A stretch of 32,797 nt of DNA from an uncultured Verrucomicrobiales bacterium (GTDB taxonomy: Bacteria > Verrucomicrobiota > Verrucomicrobiia > Verrucomicrobiales > Akkermansiaceae). A program made the translations under genes and the position numbers. Numbering within the stretch: position 1 is the stretch's first letter; every line of letters begins with the position of its first letter. The notes beneath the pieces were generated by a model, which saw only the letters and a list, made by a program, of their open reading frames with translations, had not been told where the DNA came from and ran no database searches. The stretch is from assembly GCA_937934595.1 (NCBI GenBank), contig CALGZA010000089.1, positions 1 through 32,797 on the forward strand, written 5' to 3'. Below are positions 7,565-16,502 of this stretch, piece by piece.

Positions 7565-10156
7565 ATGAATAAAATGACAATTAAGCTTCAGGAAGCGATA
7601 CAAGAGGGGCAACAGTTAGCAATACGATCTGGGCATGCTGAGCTGAAGAGTACACATGTCATGTTGTCTCTTTTGCAGCAGGATGGTGGGGTGATGTCGC
7701 CAGTGTTAGAGAGCGCGGGGTTAGATCTTACTGAGTTGAAGGCGAGTGTTGCAAGTGCTTTGGCTGATTTACCAAGGTTAAGTGGTTCTGTGAGTGAGCC
7801 TCAGATGTCCTATGGGCTGAAATCTACGTTAGGTGAGGCTGAGAAGGCGCGAGGCGAGATGGGTGATGAATATTTGAGTGTAGAGCATTTTCTAATAGGT
7901 GCGCTGAGGGATGGAAGCCCTGCTGGGAAGCTTCTGGCTGGATCTGGATTAACGCAGGCTGGGTTAGAAGATGCACTCAAGAAGATAAGGGGTGGTCAGA
8001 AGGTGACAGATGAGGATCCGGAAGGTAAGTATCAGGCCTTGGAGAAGTATGGAGCTGATTTGACGGCGCGAGCGCGCAGTGGGAAGATAGACCCTGTAAT
8101 AGGGCGCGATGAGGAGATACGACGAGTGCTGCAGGTATTGAGCCGGCGGACTAAGAATAATCCGGTATTGATTGGCGAGCCTGGGACTGGGAAGACGGCT
8201 ATAGCAGAAGGTTTAGCTAGGCGTATAGTGAGTGGTGATGTTCCTGATTCGATGAAGGGAAAGCGACTTATATCATTGGATTTGGGAAGTATGATAGCAG
8301 GTGCGAAATACCGAGGTGAATTTGAGGATAGGTTGAAGGCCTTTTTGAAGGAGGTGACGGATAGTGATGGTGAGATTATATTATTTATTGATGAATTGCA
8401 TACTATTGTGGGAGCTGGAGCTAGTGAGGGTGCGGTGGATGCGTCTAATTTACTGAAGCCACAATTAGCAAGAGGTGAGCTTAGGACGATAGGGGCGACT
8501 ACGTTAAATGAGTATAAGAAATATATAGAAAAGGATGCTGCATTGGAGCGTCGGTTTCAACCGGTTAAGGTGGATGAGCCAAGTGTTGAAGATGCGATAG
8601 CGATACTTAGGGGTTTGAAGGAGCGTTATGAGGTTCATCATGGAGTTAGGATAAAGGATGGTGCGATTGTGGCGGCGGTGCAGCTGAGTGATCGTTATAT
8701 TTCTGATAGATTTTTACCGGATAAAGCTGTGGATTTGATGGATGAGTCGGCATCGAGGTTGAAGATTGAGTTGGATTCGATGCCTGCTGAGATTGATAAG
8801 TTTGAGCGGCAGTTGATGCAATTGGAGATGGAGCGTCAGGCCTTGGAGAAGGAGTCTGATGCAGCTAGTGGGAGGCGTTTAGAGAAGGTGACTGAGGAGA
8901 TGGAGAACTTGAAGGAGTCTGTATCTGGGATGATGGCTCAGTGGAAGAATGAGAAGGCGGTTATCGATGTGGTGCGTGAGGCGCAGGAGGAGATAGAGAG
9001 TTTACGGAATGAGGTGGACATGGCTCAAAGGAGTGGAGATTTGACACGAGCATCTGAGCTAACTTATGGTTCTATACCAGCGGCTGAGGAGGCTTTGATG
9101 AGTGCTCAGGAGAAGTTACAGAGGCTACAGGAGAGTGGTAGGATATTAAACGAAGAAGTGAGTGAGGAGGATATAGCGAGAGTAGTGTCGAGCTGGACAG
9201 GAATCCCGTTGAGCAGACTTCAGGAGGGTGAGCGAGCTAAGTTAGTAAAGATGGAGGGGCGTCTGGGTGAGCGTGTTGTTGGACAAGTGGAGGCGGTGGA
9301 GGCGGTATCTAATGCTGTGCGGCGTGCGCGAGCAGGTTTACAAGATGAGGATAGGCCGATAGGTTCATTTTTATTTTTGGGGCCTACTGGGGTAGGCAAG
9401 ACAGAGTTATCTAAGGCATTGGCTGAGTTTTTATTTGATGATGAGGGTGCTATGGTGCGGTTAGATATGTCTGAGTATATGGAGAAGCATAGTGTAGCGA
9501 GGTTGATAGGTGCTCCTCCAGGTTATGTGGGTTATGATGAGGGTGGGCAGCTTAGTGAGCATGTTAGACGGAAGCCTTATTCTGTGGTTTTGTTTGATGA
9601 GGTGGAGAAGGCGCATCCTGATGTTTTCAATGTGTTACTGCAGGTATTAGATGATGGACGGATTACTGATGGTCAGGGGCGCACTGTAGATTTTAGGAAT
9701 ACCGTGTTGGTGATGACCTCAAATATAGGTTCTCAATATATAATGGATGAGGCAAATGAGGAGCAACGGGAGGCTAAAGTCAGTGAGGCACTGAAGGGGC
9801 ATTTTAGGCCAGAATTTCTTAATAGGGTTGATGAGACTGTTATTTTTGACAGGTTAGGTAGGGAGGAGTTAGGACGGATTATAATGCTTCAGCTTGAGCG
9901 TGTGAGGATGAGGTTACTGAGTCAAGGGATAGGTATAGAGATGAGTGATGAGGTGGTGGATTATCTTTCAGAGAAGGGTTATGATCCGGTATATGGGGCT
10001 AGACCTCTGAAGCGAGCGATACAGAAGTATTTGTTAGATCCTCTGAGTATGGCGGTACTTGATGGATCATTTGGGGAGGGAGATTATGTGGTCGTAACCC
10101 TAGAGGAAGGTGTGTTGAAATTTGTCACTAAACTAAGTGAAGGCGTGGCAAATTAG
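7565..10156 (+). CDS. clpB: ClpB ATP-dependent disaggregase
   Basis: AAA+ chaperone that extracts polypeptides from aggregates together with DnaK. Full length at 863 residues. Clp N domain about 1-145. First AAA module has Walker A GEPGTGKT (204-211), Walker B ILFIDE (272-277), arginine pair R329/R330 (ERRF) and pore loop AGAKYRGEF. The coiled-coil middle domain, about 405-525, is rich in Glu, Met and Lys and marks ClpB rather than ClpA or ClpC. Second AAA module has GPTGVGKT (606-613), followed by [13 protein letters not shown] and [10 protein letters not shown]. There is no ClpP-binding IGF loop. It follows the HAD-FolB gene by 87 bases with its own candidate promoter. ATG 7565 is used; ATG 7574 is a second possibility. 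Confidence 0.97.
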   Translation: MNKMTIKLQEAIQEGQQLAIRSGHAELKSTHVMLSLLQQDGGVMSPVLESAGLDLTELKASVASALADLPRLSGSVSEPQMSYGLKSTLGEAEKARGEMGDEYLSVEHFLIGALRDGSPAGKLLAGSGLTQAGLEDALKKIRGGQKVTDEDPEGKYQALEKYGADLTARARSGKIDPVIGRDEEIRRVLQVLSRRTKNNPVLIGEPGTGKTAIAEGLARRIVSGDVPDSMKGKRLISLDLGSMIAGAKYRGEFEDRLKAFLKEVTDSDGEIILFIDELHTIVGAGASEGAVDASNLLKPQLARGELRTIGATTLNEYKKYIEKDAALERRFQPVKVDEPSVEDAIAILRGLKERYEVHHGVRIKDGAIVAAVQLSDRYISDRFLPDKAVDLMDESASRLKIELDSMPAEIDKFERQLMQLEMERQALEKESDAASGRRLEKVTEEMENLKESVSGMMAQWKNEKAVIDVVREAQEEIESLRNEVDMAQRSGDLTRASELTYGSIPAAEEALMSAQEKLQRLQESGRILNEEVSEEDIARVVSSWTGIPLSRLQEGERAKLVKMEGRLGERVVGQVEAVEAVSNAVRRARAGLQDEDRPIGSFLFLGPTGVGKTELSKALAEFLFDDEGAMVRLDMSEYMEKHSVARLIGAPPGYVGYDEGGQLSEHVRRKPYSVVLFDEVEKAHPDVFNVLLQVLDDGRITDGQGRTVDFRNTVLVMTSNIGSQYIMDEANEEQREAKVSEALKGHFRPEFLNRVDETVIFDRLGREELGRIIMLQLERVRMRLLSQGIGIEMSDEVVDYLSEKGYDPVYGARPLKRAIQKYLLDPLSMAVLDGSFGEGDYVVVTLEEGVLKFVTKLSEGVAN

Positions 10157-10219
10157 GTTATGAGCTAAGTATGTTCTGCGTATTTGTAATGTTCTATATG
10201 GTGCGAATGGATGGGTGGA

Positions 10220-13096
10220 TTATTCCATTTTCAATCTATAGAACAGTTGTTTGTGGTTCAAGTTTACTGGGGCCTCGAAATAAGGTTTGTTAGAGTCTGA
10301 GTCTATTTTTTTAATACTATCTGGAACTTCAGCCCAGTTAATGAGGTCTGTTGAGAATTCAAGTATTGGATTTCTTTGGTTGGCGGATTCAGGGAATTCT
10401 GCGCGAATTTTATTGGTGATTTCATCAAAAGTGATGTTGTTTATACCGTCAGGGTTTATTACTTGGTTACTGAATACAGGGATGATGAGTTCATCAATAT
10501 TTCCGCTGTCTTGTCCTGTGGTTTGAATTTTAATGGTATTATTTAAACCTGCTAGGAGGTTGGTCTGAATTTCTATTATTTTCCAATTATTCCATGCTCC
10601 AGTGGGAGCAAATTCAATAGGCTGTTCGGCACCGTTAATGGATAGGCTTGCAGTTCTGTTGGTGGTGCTGCCGAGTGCGTAGCGGATTTTAATGGTTCTT
10701 GCTCCACCGTTGCCACCATCTATATTAGTCCATTCGATGCTACTGCCTGTTATGGCCATGTTTACGAAGCCTGTGCCGTTAAATCCAATGTGGTTGTTTT
10801 CAGTGGGAGAAGCCACGAGGCTAGCGTCCTCTGCTTGGAGAGTCTGGATAGGGCCTGATGTGATGGTTATGGTCTCGGTGTCTGATGCGCCTTGGTCATC
10901 AGTAACTTTTAAAGTGACGCGATGTATTCCTTGCTGGAATGAATGGCTTACTTGGGGGCCGTTTGCGGTGGTTCCGTCTCCAAAATTCCATTCATAAGAG
11001 GTGATAGTGGTGTTAGGGGTTGATGAGTTTCTGGCATCGAAGTTAACCGTTAAAGGTGGGATTCCAGATATGTGGGACGGTTCGATTACGGCTGTGGGTT
11101 TAGGAGTGGCAGGGGGGTAGAAGGAAGATTCGATTCCGTAATCGGCAAAGAACTCAACAGTATGGTAATCTGGGTAGACTACAGCGATGGGGTTAGGTAG
11201 GCCGTAAAGTCGGTGATCAGGGTTGAGTATTTCAACTGTTAGGTAGTAGGTAGTGGTGGGGTTTTTACGGATATCACCTGTGTAAATGTTCCAGCTTTGA
11301 GGTGGTGTATGGATGTTTGTTGTCCAGCGCAGTTGGAAATCATCTGGGTTTGTAAGTTGATTTACTTCTTTACCCAACTCGGCGAGGTATGCGCGTATTT
11401 TACTACGAGCGAACGTGATGTGGATGTGTGGTGCGAGTCCGTATCCGGACCATTGGTATGGTTTTACAAGATTTTTGACATGATCTTTTCCAAATCTGTC
11501 TATGAGTTGTTGTAGGTATAGGGAGTCAGGAGTTACGAGTATGCCGCTGGCTATGTGGTCTCTGGTGTCATTAGGGACTGAAGAGATTACCTTTTTGTAA
11601 AGTCCGCCGATCATCATGTTTCTTTGAATGGGGTCGGAGTCAGGTGTGCGGGGGCTTGCGACTGAGACGTCATTTACGGACGAGTTCCAGATGATAGAGT
11701 TTACGGATGCCCAACCGTGTCCAGATCCCATGTTGTGTCTTGAGCTAGCGAGGACTGAGCTTGTGTCTTGAGGGAGAGCTCTGCCCATTCTGTCAAATAG
11801 CATGCCTGTAGCCCAGCGTTGGTGTCCAGCTTCGCTTCCTGCGTTAGCCATTAAGATGTCAACAAATGCGTTTAGGCCGCCGCTGCCTGGGTCAGCTAGG
11901 AATGCGTGTCTGGTGTGTGGTCCAACTGAGCAAAGATCAACTAAGACCTGTGATGCTCTGAGTCCGATACCAACGCCGGAGAAATATTGTGTGCCCATGA
12001 AGCCTCTGTTTAAAATTTCTACATGCACTTTTCTGATTGTTCCTCTTCTACTCCAGGGCAAGATGTTTATACCGTTTGTCCATGGGTTGATGCAGTTGAT
12101 ATTTTCTATCCAGAAATCATTGACACCAGCCACGTAGATGGAAGTAGCCATATTGTTACGGATGAGCAGTCCGTCACTGCCGGTTTCATATTTAGAGATA
12201 CAAGTAAGATTAGAGATTCCTACATTGTTGATGGGGCCGCTTCTCCAGAATATATCTGGGTTCGGGTCATATGGAAGTATACCGATATAGCCACCGCCGT
12301 ATTTACTCTGGATAGCGTTCTCGATGGGGGCGTCAAGGAGAACGGTTTTTGTGCCGTCTGGGTTGTCAGTGATGCTTACGGCAGTTTTTTGGATAATACC
12401 TCTGGCTCCTGGTGTCCATGGGTTAGTGAGACTGTCCATTCCAGTATCAGCTAGCCACAAGTTATTTGTATTTAATCCCATTTCCACGGTGTCGCCTGGT
12501 TTTATAACAGTGCCGTTAGTAGAAGGGGTGTATGTTACTCTTAAGTCACCGAGTCTGGCCTCAGAGATGCTGCCTGAGTAGCTTGCTCTAGCGACAGCGG
12601 ATCTGGTGTAGAAAGAAAACATCTTGGAAGAACTTCCGTAGGCACCCATTAAGATGGTCTTGTCTTTTCCTGCGCCTCTTATAGATATTCCGCTATAGTA
12701 GACGGGGATATTACTCTGTATGTCATAGGTGCCGGCCTCAAGGTAGACTTCTCCTCTAAAGCCTTTGTCATTGAGGGGCATTGATCCGAGTTGTCCGATA
12801 GCCTGTGATATTAATACGTTGTCGTTATTTCCTGTGGGAGTTATGGTGATTCTATGTGGCATGTCTTCAGGTGTGGGCAGAGGAACGCCACCCCCTTTGT
12901 AACCTGCGTATGAGAAATCTAGAATACGGTCGCCGGCATTGTTTATGGGGCCGTAGGAAAGTTTGTCTCCACCGTCTTTGATATAAGGAGATACCTCTGG
13001 GGAGACTTCAACTGCTTGTGAGGTGAGGGTTACAAATAACGATAAAATTACTAAATAGCGTTGTGTCCAAGAAATAGCCATACGGCAAAATATCAT
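10220..13096 (-). CDS. Secreted right-handed beta-helix protein with PKD and carbohydrate-binding modules
   Basis: 958 residues. A signal peptide of about 1-28 (hydrophobic core YLVILSLFVTLTSQA) is followed by a pectate-lyase-like beta-helix from about 60 to 500: EVYLEAGTYDI, ISIRGAGKDKTIL, then repeated strands of the SGPINNVGISNLTCISKYETG type. A conserved-looking block follows at 393-470 (GPHTRHAFLADPGSGG, AGHQRWATGMLFDRM, MGSGHGWASVNS). A PKD domain lies at about 666-746 (EWNFGDGTT) and a CBM6/35-like module at about 752-872 (QAEDASL, HIGFNGTGFVNM). The C-terminal ~80 residues end FYRLKME. Probable role: binding and cleaving an extracellular polysaccharide. The substrate and lyase or hydrolase family cannot be named from sequence alone. 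ATG 13096 and in-frame ATG 13081 are both possible starts; neither has a Shine-Dalgarno. Confidence 0.85.
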   Translation of the reverse strand: MIFCRMAISWTQRYLVILSLFVTLTSQAVEVSPEVSPYIKDGGDKLSYGPINNAGDRILDFSYAGYKGGGVPLPTPEDMPHRITITPTGNNDNVLISQAIGQLGSMPLNDKGFRGEVYLEAGTYDIQSNIPVYYSGISIRGAGKDKTILMGAYGSSSKMFSFYTRSAVARASYSGSISEARLGDLRVTYTPSTNGTVIKPGDTVEMGLNTNNLWLADTGMDSLTNPWTPGARGIIQKTAVSITDNPDGTKTVLLDAPIENAIQSKYGGGYIGILPYDPNPDIFWRSGPINNVGISNLTCISKYETGSDGLLIRNNMATSIYVAGVNDFWIENINCINPWTNGINILPWSRRGTIRKVHVEILNRGFMGTQYFSGVGIGLRASQVLVDLCSVGPHTRHAFLADPGSGGLNAFVDILMANAGSEAGHQRWATGMLFDRMGRALPQDTSSVLASSRHNMGSGHGWASVNSIIWNSSVNDVSVASPRTPDSDPIQRNMMIGGLYKKVISSVPNDTRDHIASGILVTPDSLYLQQLIDRFGKDHVKNLVKPYQWSGYGLAPHIHITFARSKIRAYLAELGKEVNQLTNPDDFQLRWTTNIHTPPQSWNIYTGDIRKNPTTTYYLTVEILNPDHRLYGLPNPIAVVYPDYHTVEFFADYGIESSFYPPATPKPTAVIEPSHISGIPPLTVNFDARNSSTPNTTITSYEWNFGDGTTANGPQVSHSFQQGIHRVTLKVTDDQGASDTETITITSGPIQTLQAEDASLVASPTENNHIGFNGTGFVNMAITGSSIEWTNIDGGNGGARTIKIRYALGSTTNRTASLSINGAEQPIEFAPTGAWNNWKIIEIQTNLLAGLNNTIKIQTTGQDSGNIDELIIPVFSNQVINPDGINNITFDEITNKIRAEFPESANQRNPILEFSTDLINWAEVPDSIKKIDSDSNKPYFEAPVNLNHKQLFYRLKME

Positions 13097-13200
13097 TTTT
13101 CATAAATGCGTCAATTTTTTTGTAATAAATTTAAAGTGAGTGAGTTACTGTTTCATAGTTAACTGATGTTTCTATTTTGTGGTTACTAGTGTTAATTTAC

Positions 13201-14004
13201 TTAAGAAAGGTTGAGTAAGATGTTTTTTATACCATCTAGGGCGTTTAGCTTTATGGGGATTCCTGATGCGTCTACGTTAGTTTCTCTTGGGTTTACGCGG
13301 TAGTATTTTGCGTTTAGTATTATAGCGAGTTCTTGGGTTTTGAGACGAATACTAGGAATGGCAGTGCCTGCTCCTACTTCAATGATTAGCACTTTTTTGT
13401 TATTGGATTTTAGGCTGTTTATCCAGAGGTTCATTTTGTTTGATTGTTTGAGCGTTCTTTCTTCTTTCCATCCCCAATCATTAAACATCATTATGTTAGG
13501 GCGGGCAGGGGAGTTGCAGATTGGGCAGCGCGGGAGCTTCTTGATATCCGCTTTGAAAGTAAGGCTGTCGATTTCAATAGCTTGGGTAGGAGCTTTATAA
13601 ATACCTTGATGACACTCATTGATTAGGCACTGGAAGTGGTTAATGGATCCGTGTATTTCTAGAATACGGTCGTTGTTGAAGCCTGCTTTTTGAAAATGGC
13701 CGTCTACGTTTGAAGTGATAACTCCATATCCCTCGGGAAGTTGATTGCCGTATTCAAGAAGTAGATTAAATCCCTCATGAGGTGTGGTGTTTCTGTATAG
13801 ATTGAGTCTGTGGCCGTAGAATGCCCAAGCTAATTCAGGGTTATCGACAAAGGAGATGGGAGTTGCCATTTGCTCGAATGTGTAGCCTAGTTTTTGTATT
13901 GCTGGGTAGGCTTTCCAAAATCCTTCTGTACCGCGAAAGTCAGGCAGTCCGCTGTCTACTCCCATTCCGGCTCCTGCAGTAATAATTAATGCGTCAAAGT
14001 TCAT
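13201..14004 (-). CDS. SIR2-family NAD-dependent protein deacylase (sirtuin)
   Basis: 267 residues with the sirtuin fold. The NAD site is GAGMGVDSGLPDFRG (11-25). TSNVDGHF (97-104) stands where most sirtuins have TQNIDxLH, so the usual Gln is Ser98 while Asn99 and Asp101 remain. The catalytic His is H118 in EIHGS. A four-Cys zinc site is C126, C131, C160 and C163. RPNIMMFND (168-176) and VGAGTAIPSIR complete the pocket. It should remove acyl groups from lysines using NAD; the acyl preference is unknown. The start is ATG 14004, with no clear Shine-Dalgarno. A MITE begins only 10 bases upstream, so its native promoter is probably displaced or supplied by the element. No functional link to the neighbouring beta-helix gene is evident. 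Confidence 0.9.
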   Translation of the reverse strand: MNFDALIITAGAGMGVDSGLPDFRGTEGFWKAYPAIQKLGYTFEQMATPISFVDNPELAWAFYGHRLNLYRNTTPHEGFNLLLEYGNQLPEGYGVITSNVDGHFQKAGFNNDRILEIHGSINHFQCLINECHQGIYKAPTQAIEIDSLTFKADIKKLPRCPICNSPARPNIMMFNDWGWKEERTLKQSNKMNLWINSLKSNNKKVLIIEVGAGTAIPSIRLKTQELAIILNAKYYRVNPRETNVDASGIPIKLNALDGIKNILLNLS

Positions 14005-14014
14005 TGGTAGATGT

Positions 14015-14225
14015 TATGCCATTTTCACAGTTATTCTGGGCTGATAGTAATTTCAATATATTTGGAAACAGCAGCATAGCTGATTTTTTTGAAGTGCACA
14101 ACAATATCTCAAGATTAGCTTCGTTATTCGTCAGTTGTTTAGTCCACTATTCGCTTTCCTTTTGCCTTGCTACTTTTGCTATCTTGTTGTGCTATAAATC
14201 CATTCTAACAGTTCAAATGGTATTA
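14015..14225. mobile_element. MITE copy 1 (non-autonomous TA-flanked element)
   Basis: 211 bases, from TATGCCATTTTCACAGTTA to the right tip CAGTTCAAATGGTATTA. The ends are imperfect inverted repeats. The sequence is closely matched along its length by the copies at 18466 and 30924. Length and tip sequence match copy 3, and the right tip is shared with the IS630-type element at the window start. An open frame crosses it but is not conserved between copies, so no protein is expected. It fills most of the 350-base gap between the sirtuin and the DCC operon. Confidence 0.85.
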
Positions 14226-14307
14226 AATGTCTTGGGTGTCTCTGTGGAGTTTTTTTGTGGGCATTTACTGAATTTTTAAAAATCTCAAATTAATGTTGAC
14301 TGTATCG

Positions 14308-14335
14308 TATTTTCAGTATTTACTGAAAATATAAT
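14308..14335 (+). promoter_or_regulatory. Palindromic operator overlapping the promoter of the DCC-MBOAT operon
   Basis: Perfect 11-base arms, TATTTTCAGTA at 14308-14318 and its complement at 14321-14331, are separated by two bases. The right arm runs into a consensus -10, TATAAT, at 14330-14335. TTGACT at 14296-14301 is a possible alternative -35. Such a dyad over the -35 to -10 spacer is typical of a repressor site. The cognate regulator is not in the window. Confidence 0.5.
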
Positions 14336-14354
14336 TAATTAACGGAGTTTAAAA

Positions 14355-14777
14355 ATGGTTCAGTTAAATACGGAAGTAAAAAAGATAGAGGTTTTCTATG
14401 ATTCTCAATGTGGGATGTGTAGGGTTTTTATGGATTGGCTGGTGAAGCGCAAGAGAGCATGTGAGTTGTTGTGTATGGATTACCGGGGTAAGGAGGCTGG
14501 GGAGAGTTTTCCTGAATTGGCTGATTATAGGCCTGAGAAGGAGATGGTGGTAAGGGTTGATGGTGAGGTGGTGTATCAGGGCGCGGAGGGGTGGCTGTGG
14601 TGTTTGTGGGCGTGTGCGAGATATCGAGTGGTGGCAAAGCTGGTGAATAATAGGTTTTTGTTGCCAGTAACGAAGAAGTTATGCGGGACTATTTCTGGAA
14701 ACCGTATGCTGATCAGTAGGTTTTTGTTTAGGAAGAAGGATGGAGGAATGCGTTGTGAAGGAGGGTGTGGGAAATGA
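14355..14777 (+). CDS. DCC-family thiol-disulfide oxidoreductase-like protein (DUF393)
   Basis: 140 residues. The family motif YDSQCGMC lies near the N-terminus (about residues 15-22), with a CxxC at its end. Then come the usual hydrophobic ACARYRVVAKLVNNRFLLPVTKKL and a basic C-terminus with a further Cys pair (RCEGGCGK). DUF393/DCC proteins are small thioredoxin-like redox proteins whose partner is seldom known. First gene of a six-gene run, with a good Shine-Dalgarno (GGAG at 14344-14347, 7 bases before ATG). The TGA overlaps the next ATG (ATGA), so translation is coupled to the following membrane protein. Confidence 0.85.
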   Translation: MVQLNTEVKKIEVFYDSQCGMCRVFMDWLVKRKRACELLCMDYRGKEAGESFPELADYRPEKEMVVRVDGEVVYQGAEGWLWCLWACARYRVVAKLVNNRFLLPVTKKLCGTISGNRMLISRFLFRKKDGGMRCEGGCGK

Positions 14778-15175
14778 GTTTTCTGGATTTTTGTATATAT
14801 TGGGCGGCTTTTGTTTTAGGGATGATTATTTTGGCGAATTTTGTTGCTCCAGGTAAGCTTGGTTATGCGGATAATTTGGCTAGGGTGGAGCCCTTTTTTG
14901 GTGAGGTGTTTAGGGTTCACTGTGCTTATACGGTTTTGACTATGCTGGGGATGCTGCTGGTCTGTGTTTTTTATCATGATGAGGTGAAGAGCGGGGGTGG
15001 TATGGGACTTGGTTTTAATGTGTTTATGGCTGTTTTCTGGGGGAGCAGGGTGGTGGTGCAGGTGTTTTTTTATGATGTGGATATAAAAAAGAAGTATCCG
15101 GTTTATAATGTTATTTTTCTAACTGCTTTTTCATATTTGGCAGTTCTGTTCACTTATCTGGTTCTAATAAAATGA
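14774..15175 (+). CDS. Small four-helix membrane protein A (paralogue of the next gene)
   Basis: About 133 residues, nearly all membrane: four hydrophobic segments including IYWAAFVLGMIILANFVAP and VIFLTAFSYLAVLFTYLVLI. It shares layout and the block FWGSRVVVQVFFYD with FVWWFARIVIQFFYFD in the next gene, so the two are likely an old tandem duplication. Function unknown. ATG 14774 is chosen over GTG 14765 because it makes the standard ATGA overlap with the DCC stop. A heteromeric membrane complex with its paralogue is plausible but is inference. Confidence 0.75.
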   Translation: MSFLDFCIYWAAFVLGMIILANFVAPGKLGYADNLARVEPFFGEVFRVHCAYTVLTMLGMLLVCVFYHDEVKSGGGMGLGFNVFMAVFWGSRVVVQVFFYDVDIKKKYPVYNVIFLTAFSYLAVLFTYLVLIK

Positions 15176-15591
15176 ATGATTATTTATTATATGCTATTCA
15201 GTTGGCGGGTTTAGCTCAGCTGGTTTTGGTGGCGGGGAGTGTGGCTATTCCACGGTGTCTGGACTGGAGTGGTGGTTTGGCTGGGCTGATGCCTTTATTA
15301 CGGCAGATGTTCTGGACGTATGCGGTGTATATTTCTGTGATGCATTTGTTTTTCGGTGTGGTGAGTTTGTTTGCAGCTGAGGAGCTGTTAGGTGGTGGTT
15401 TTATTGATACGTTGCTGTGTGTGCTGATGTTTGTTTGGTGGTTTGCCCGGATTGTGATTCAGTTTTTTTATTTTGATAAGAGTGGGCTTCCGGAGACGCG
15501 TTTTAATCAATTGGCTGAGGTGGCGCTGGTTATGTTGTTTGGTTTTTTGTCAGTGGTTTATGGGTGGGCAGTATGGGGGAATATGATGTGA
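15172..15591 (+). CDS. Small four-helix membrane protein B (paralogue of the previous gene)
   Basis: 139 residues with four membrane segments: LLYAIQLAGLAQLVLVAGSVA, MFWTYAVYISVMHLFFGVVSLFA, LLCVLMFVWWFARIVIQFFYF and ALVMLFGFLSVVYGWAVW. The same topology and the motif R-I/V-V-I/V-Q-F/V-F-F-Y-x-D place it with the preceding protein. It lacks identifiable catalytic residues. ATG overlaps the upstream stop (ATGA at 15172), and its own TGA overlaps the next ATG (TGATG at 15589-15593), so it is coupled both ways. Confidence 0.75.
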   Translation: MNDYLLYAIQLAGLAQLVLVAGSVAIPRCLDWSGGLAGLMPLLRQMFWTYAVYISVMHLFFGVVSLFAAEELLGGGFIDTLLCVLMFVWWFARIVIQFFYFDKSGLPETRFNQLAEVALVMLFGFLSVVYGWAVWGNMM

Positions 15592-16496
15592 TGGCTGAGA
15601 TTTGGATAATATTTTTTGTGTTGGTAGTGGGGCAGCTTTTTATTGCGGGGATCTTGGGTGGTCGGCTGTCTCGGTTGGGATCTTGGATGATGATGTTGGT
15701 TTGTGTGGTGGTGATGCATTTGGTGTCTCTGGGGAGTCCAGCGTTATTGAGGATGGTTTGGATTTGCTCTGTGATGCTGGCGAGTATGAAGGTGGTAGTA
15801 TATAGGGAGTGGTGTGTTGGGCGTGGGTTGGCGTTGCCTTGGATGCGGTGGTGGATGTTTGCGGGGTTGTGGTTTGGTATGGATCCTGGTGCGTTTTTAC
15901 GGAGGCGGAAGGTGGAGTGGAGGAGCCATGCTATGGTGGGTAGTTTGTGTTTGGTAGGTGGTGTGGTATTGGTGTGGATTTGTTATTTGTTAGAGGTGGA
16001 TGTGGTGTTGGCTTTGTTTGTAAGTATGAGTTTGGCGTTTCATTTTGGGGTGTTGCGATTGATGACTGGGTTTTGGCGTATGATGGGGTATCCTGTTAGG
16101 GTGCTGTTTAGGAATCCTTTTAAGATGCGTGGGTTTAGAGATTTCTGGTCTAAGCGATGGAATCTGGCGTATTCAGAGATGGTGGCTAGGGCGGTGAAGA
16201 GGCCATTGACTCCTTTGCTGGGGGAGCGTGGGAGTGTGTTTGCAGGGTTTGTGGTGAGTGGGCTGTTGCATGAGTTGGCTATTACGGTTCCTGTTGGTGC
16301 TGGGTATGGGTGGCCGACGTTGTTTTTTGTGTTTCATGGTGTTTGTTGTTTAATGGAGCGGAGGAGTTCTGGTTTAATGGGGTTGGTGTGTGGGGTGGTT
16401 TTGGTTATGGGAGTTCCTGTTTTATTTGGTGAGGAGTTTGTGGATGAGGTTATTTTGCCGAGTCGGGATGTGATGGGGGTTTTCAATGAGAGATAG
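15591..16496 (+). CDS. MBOAT/wax-synthase-like membrane O-acyltransferase
   Basis: 301 residues from ATG 15591. Multi-pass membrane protein with the hallmark of the wax-synthase-type MBOAT group (MBOAT_2): FRNPFKMRGFRDFWSKRWN (about 174-192), followed by the conserved His in VSGLLHELAI (H227). The family moves an acyl chain from acyl-CoA or acyl-ACP to a hydroxyl, for example to make wax esters. The acceptor here is unknown. GTG 15564 is also in frame, but ATG 15591 forms a TGATG overlap with the upstream gene and is preferred. Very rich in Trp, Met, Val and Gly, in line with the G/T-rich coding strand. Six bases after its stop the first epimerase begins. Confidence 0.75.
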   Translation: MAEIWIIFFVLVVGQLFIAGILGGRLSRLGSWMMMLVCVVVMHLVSLGSPALLRMVWICSVMLASMKVVVYREWCVGRGLALPWMRWWMFAGLWFGMDPGAFLRRRKVEWRSHAMVGSLCLVGGVVLVWICYLLEVDVVLALFVSMSLAFHFGVLRLMTGFWRMMGYPVRVLFRNPFKMRGFRDFWSKRWNLAYSEMVARAVKRPLTPLLGERGSVFAGFVVSGLLHELAITVPVGAGYGWPTLFFVFHGVCCLMERRSSGLMGLVCGVVLVMGVPVLFGEEFVDEVILPSRDVMGVFNER

Positions 16497-16502
16497 AATA
16501 TT

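Noticed and set aside
10206-10229. Hairpin AATGGA/TCCATT between clpB and the beta-helix gene as a terminator
   Set aside because: Only six pairs with a 12-base loop and no real T run on the + side; it overlaps the coding end of the opposing gene.
13989-14279. 96-codon frame across MITE copy 1 and a similar frame at 31003-31347
   Set aside because: Reading frames are not kept over the full length of the copies and have no start signal; they are by-products of the repeat.
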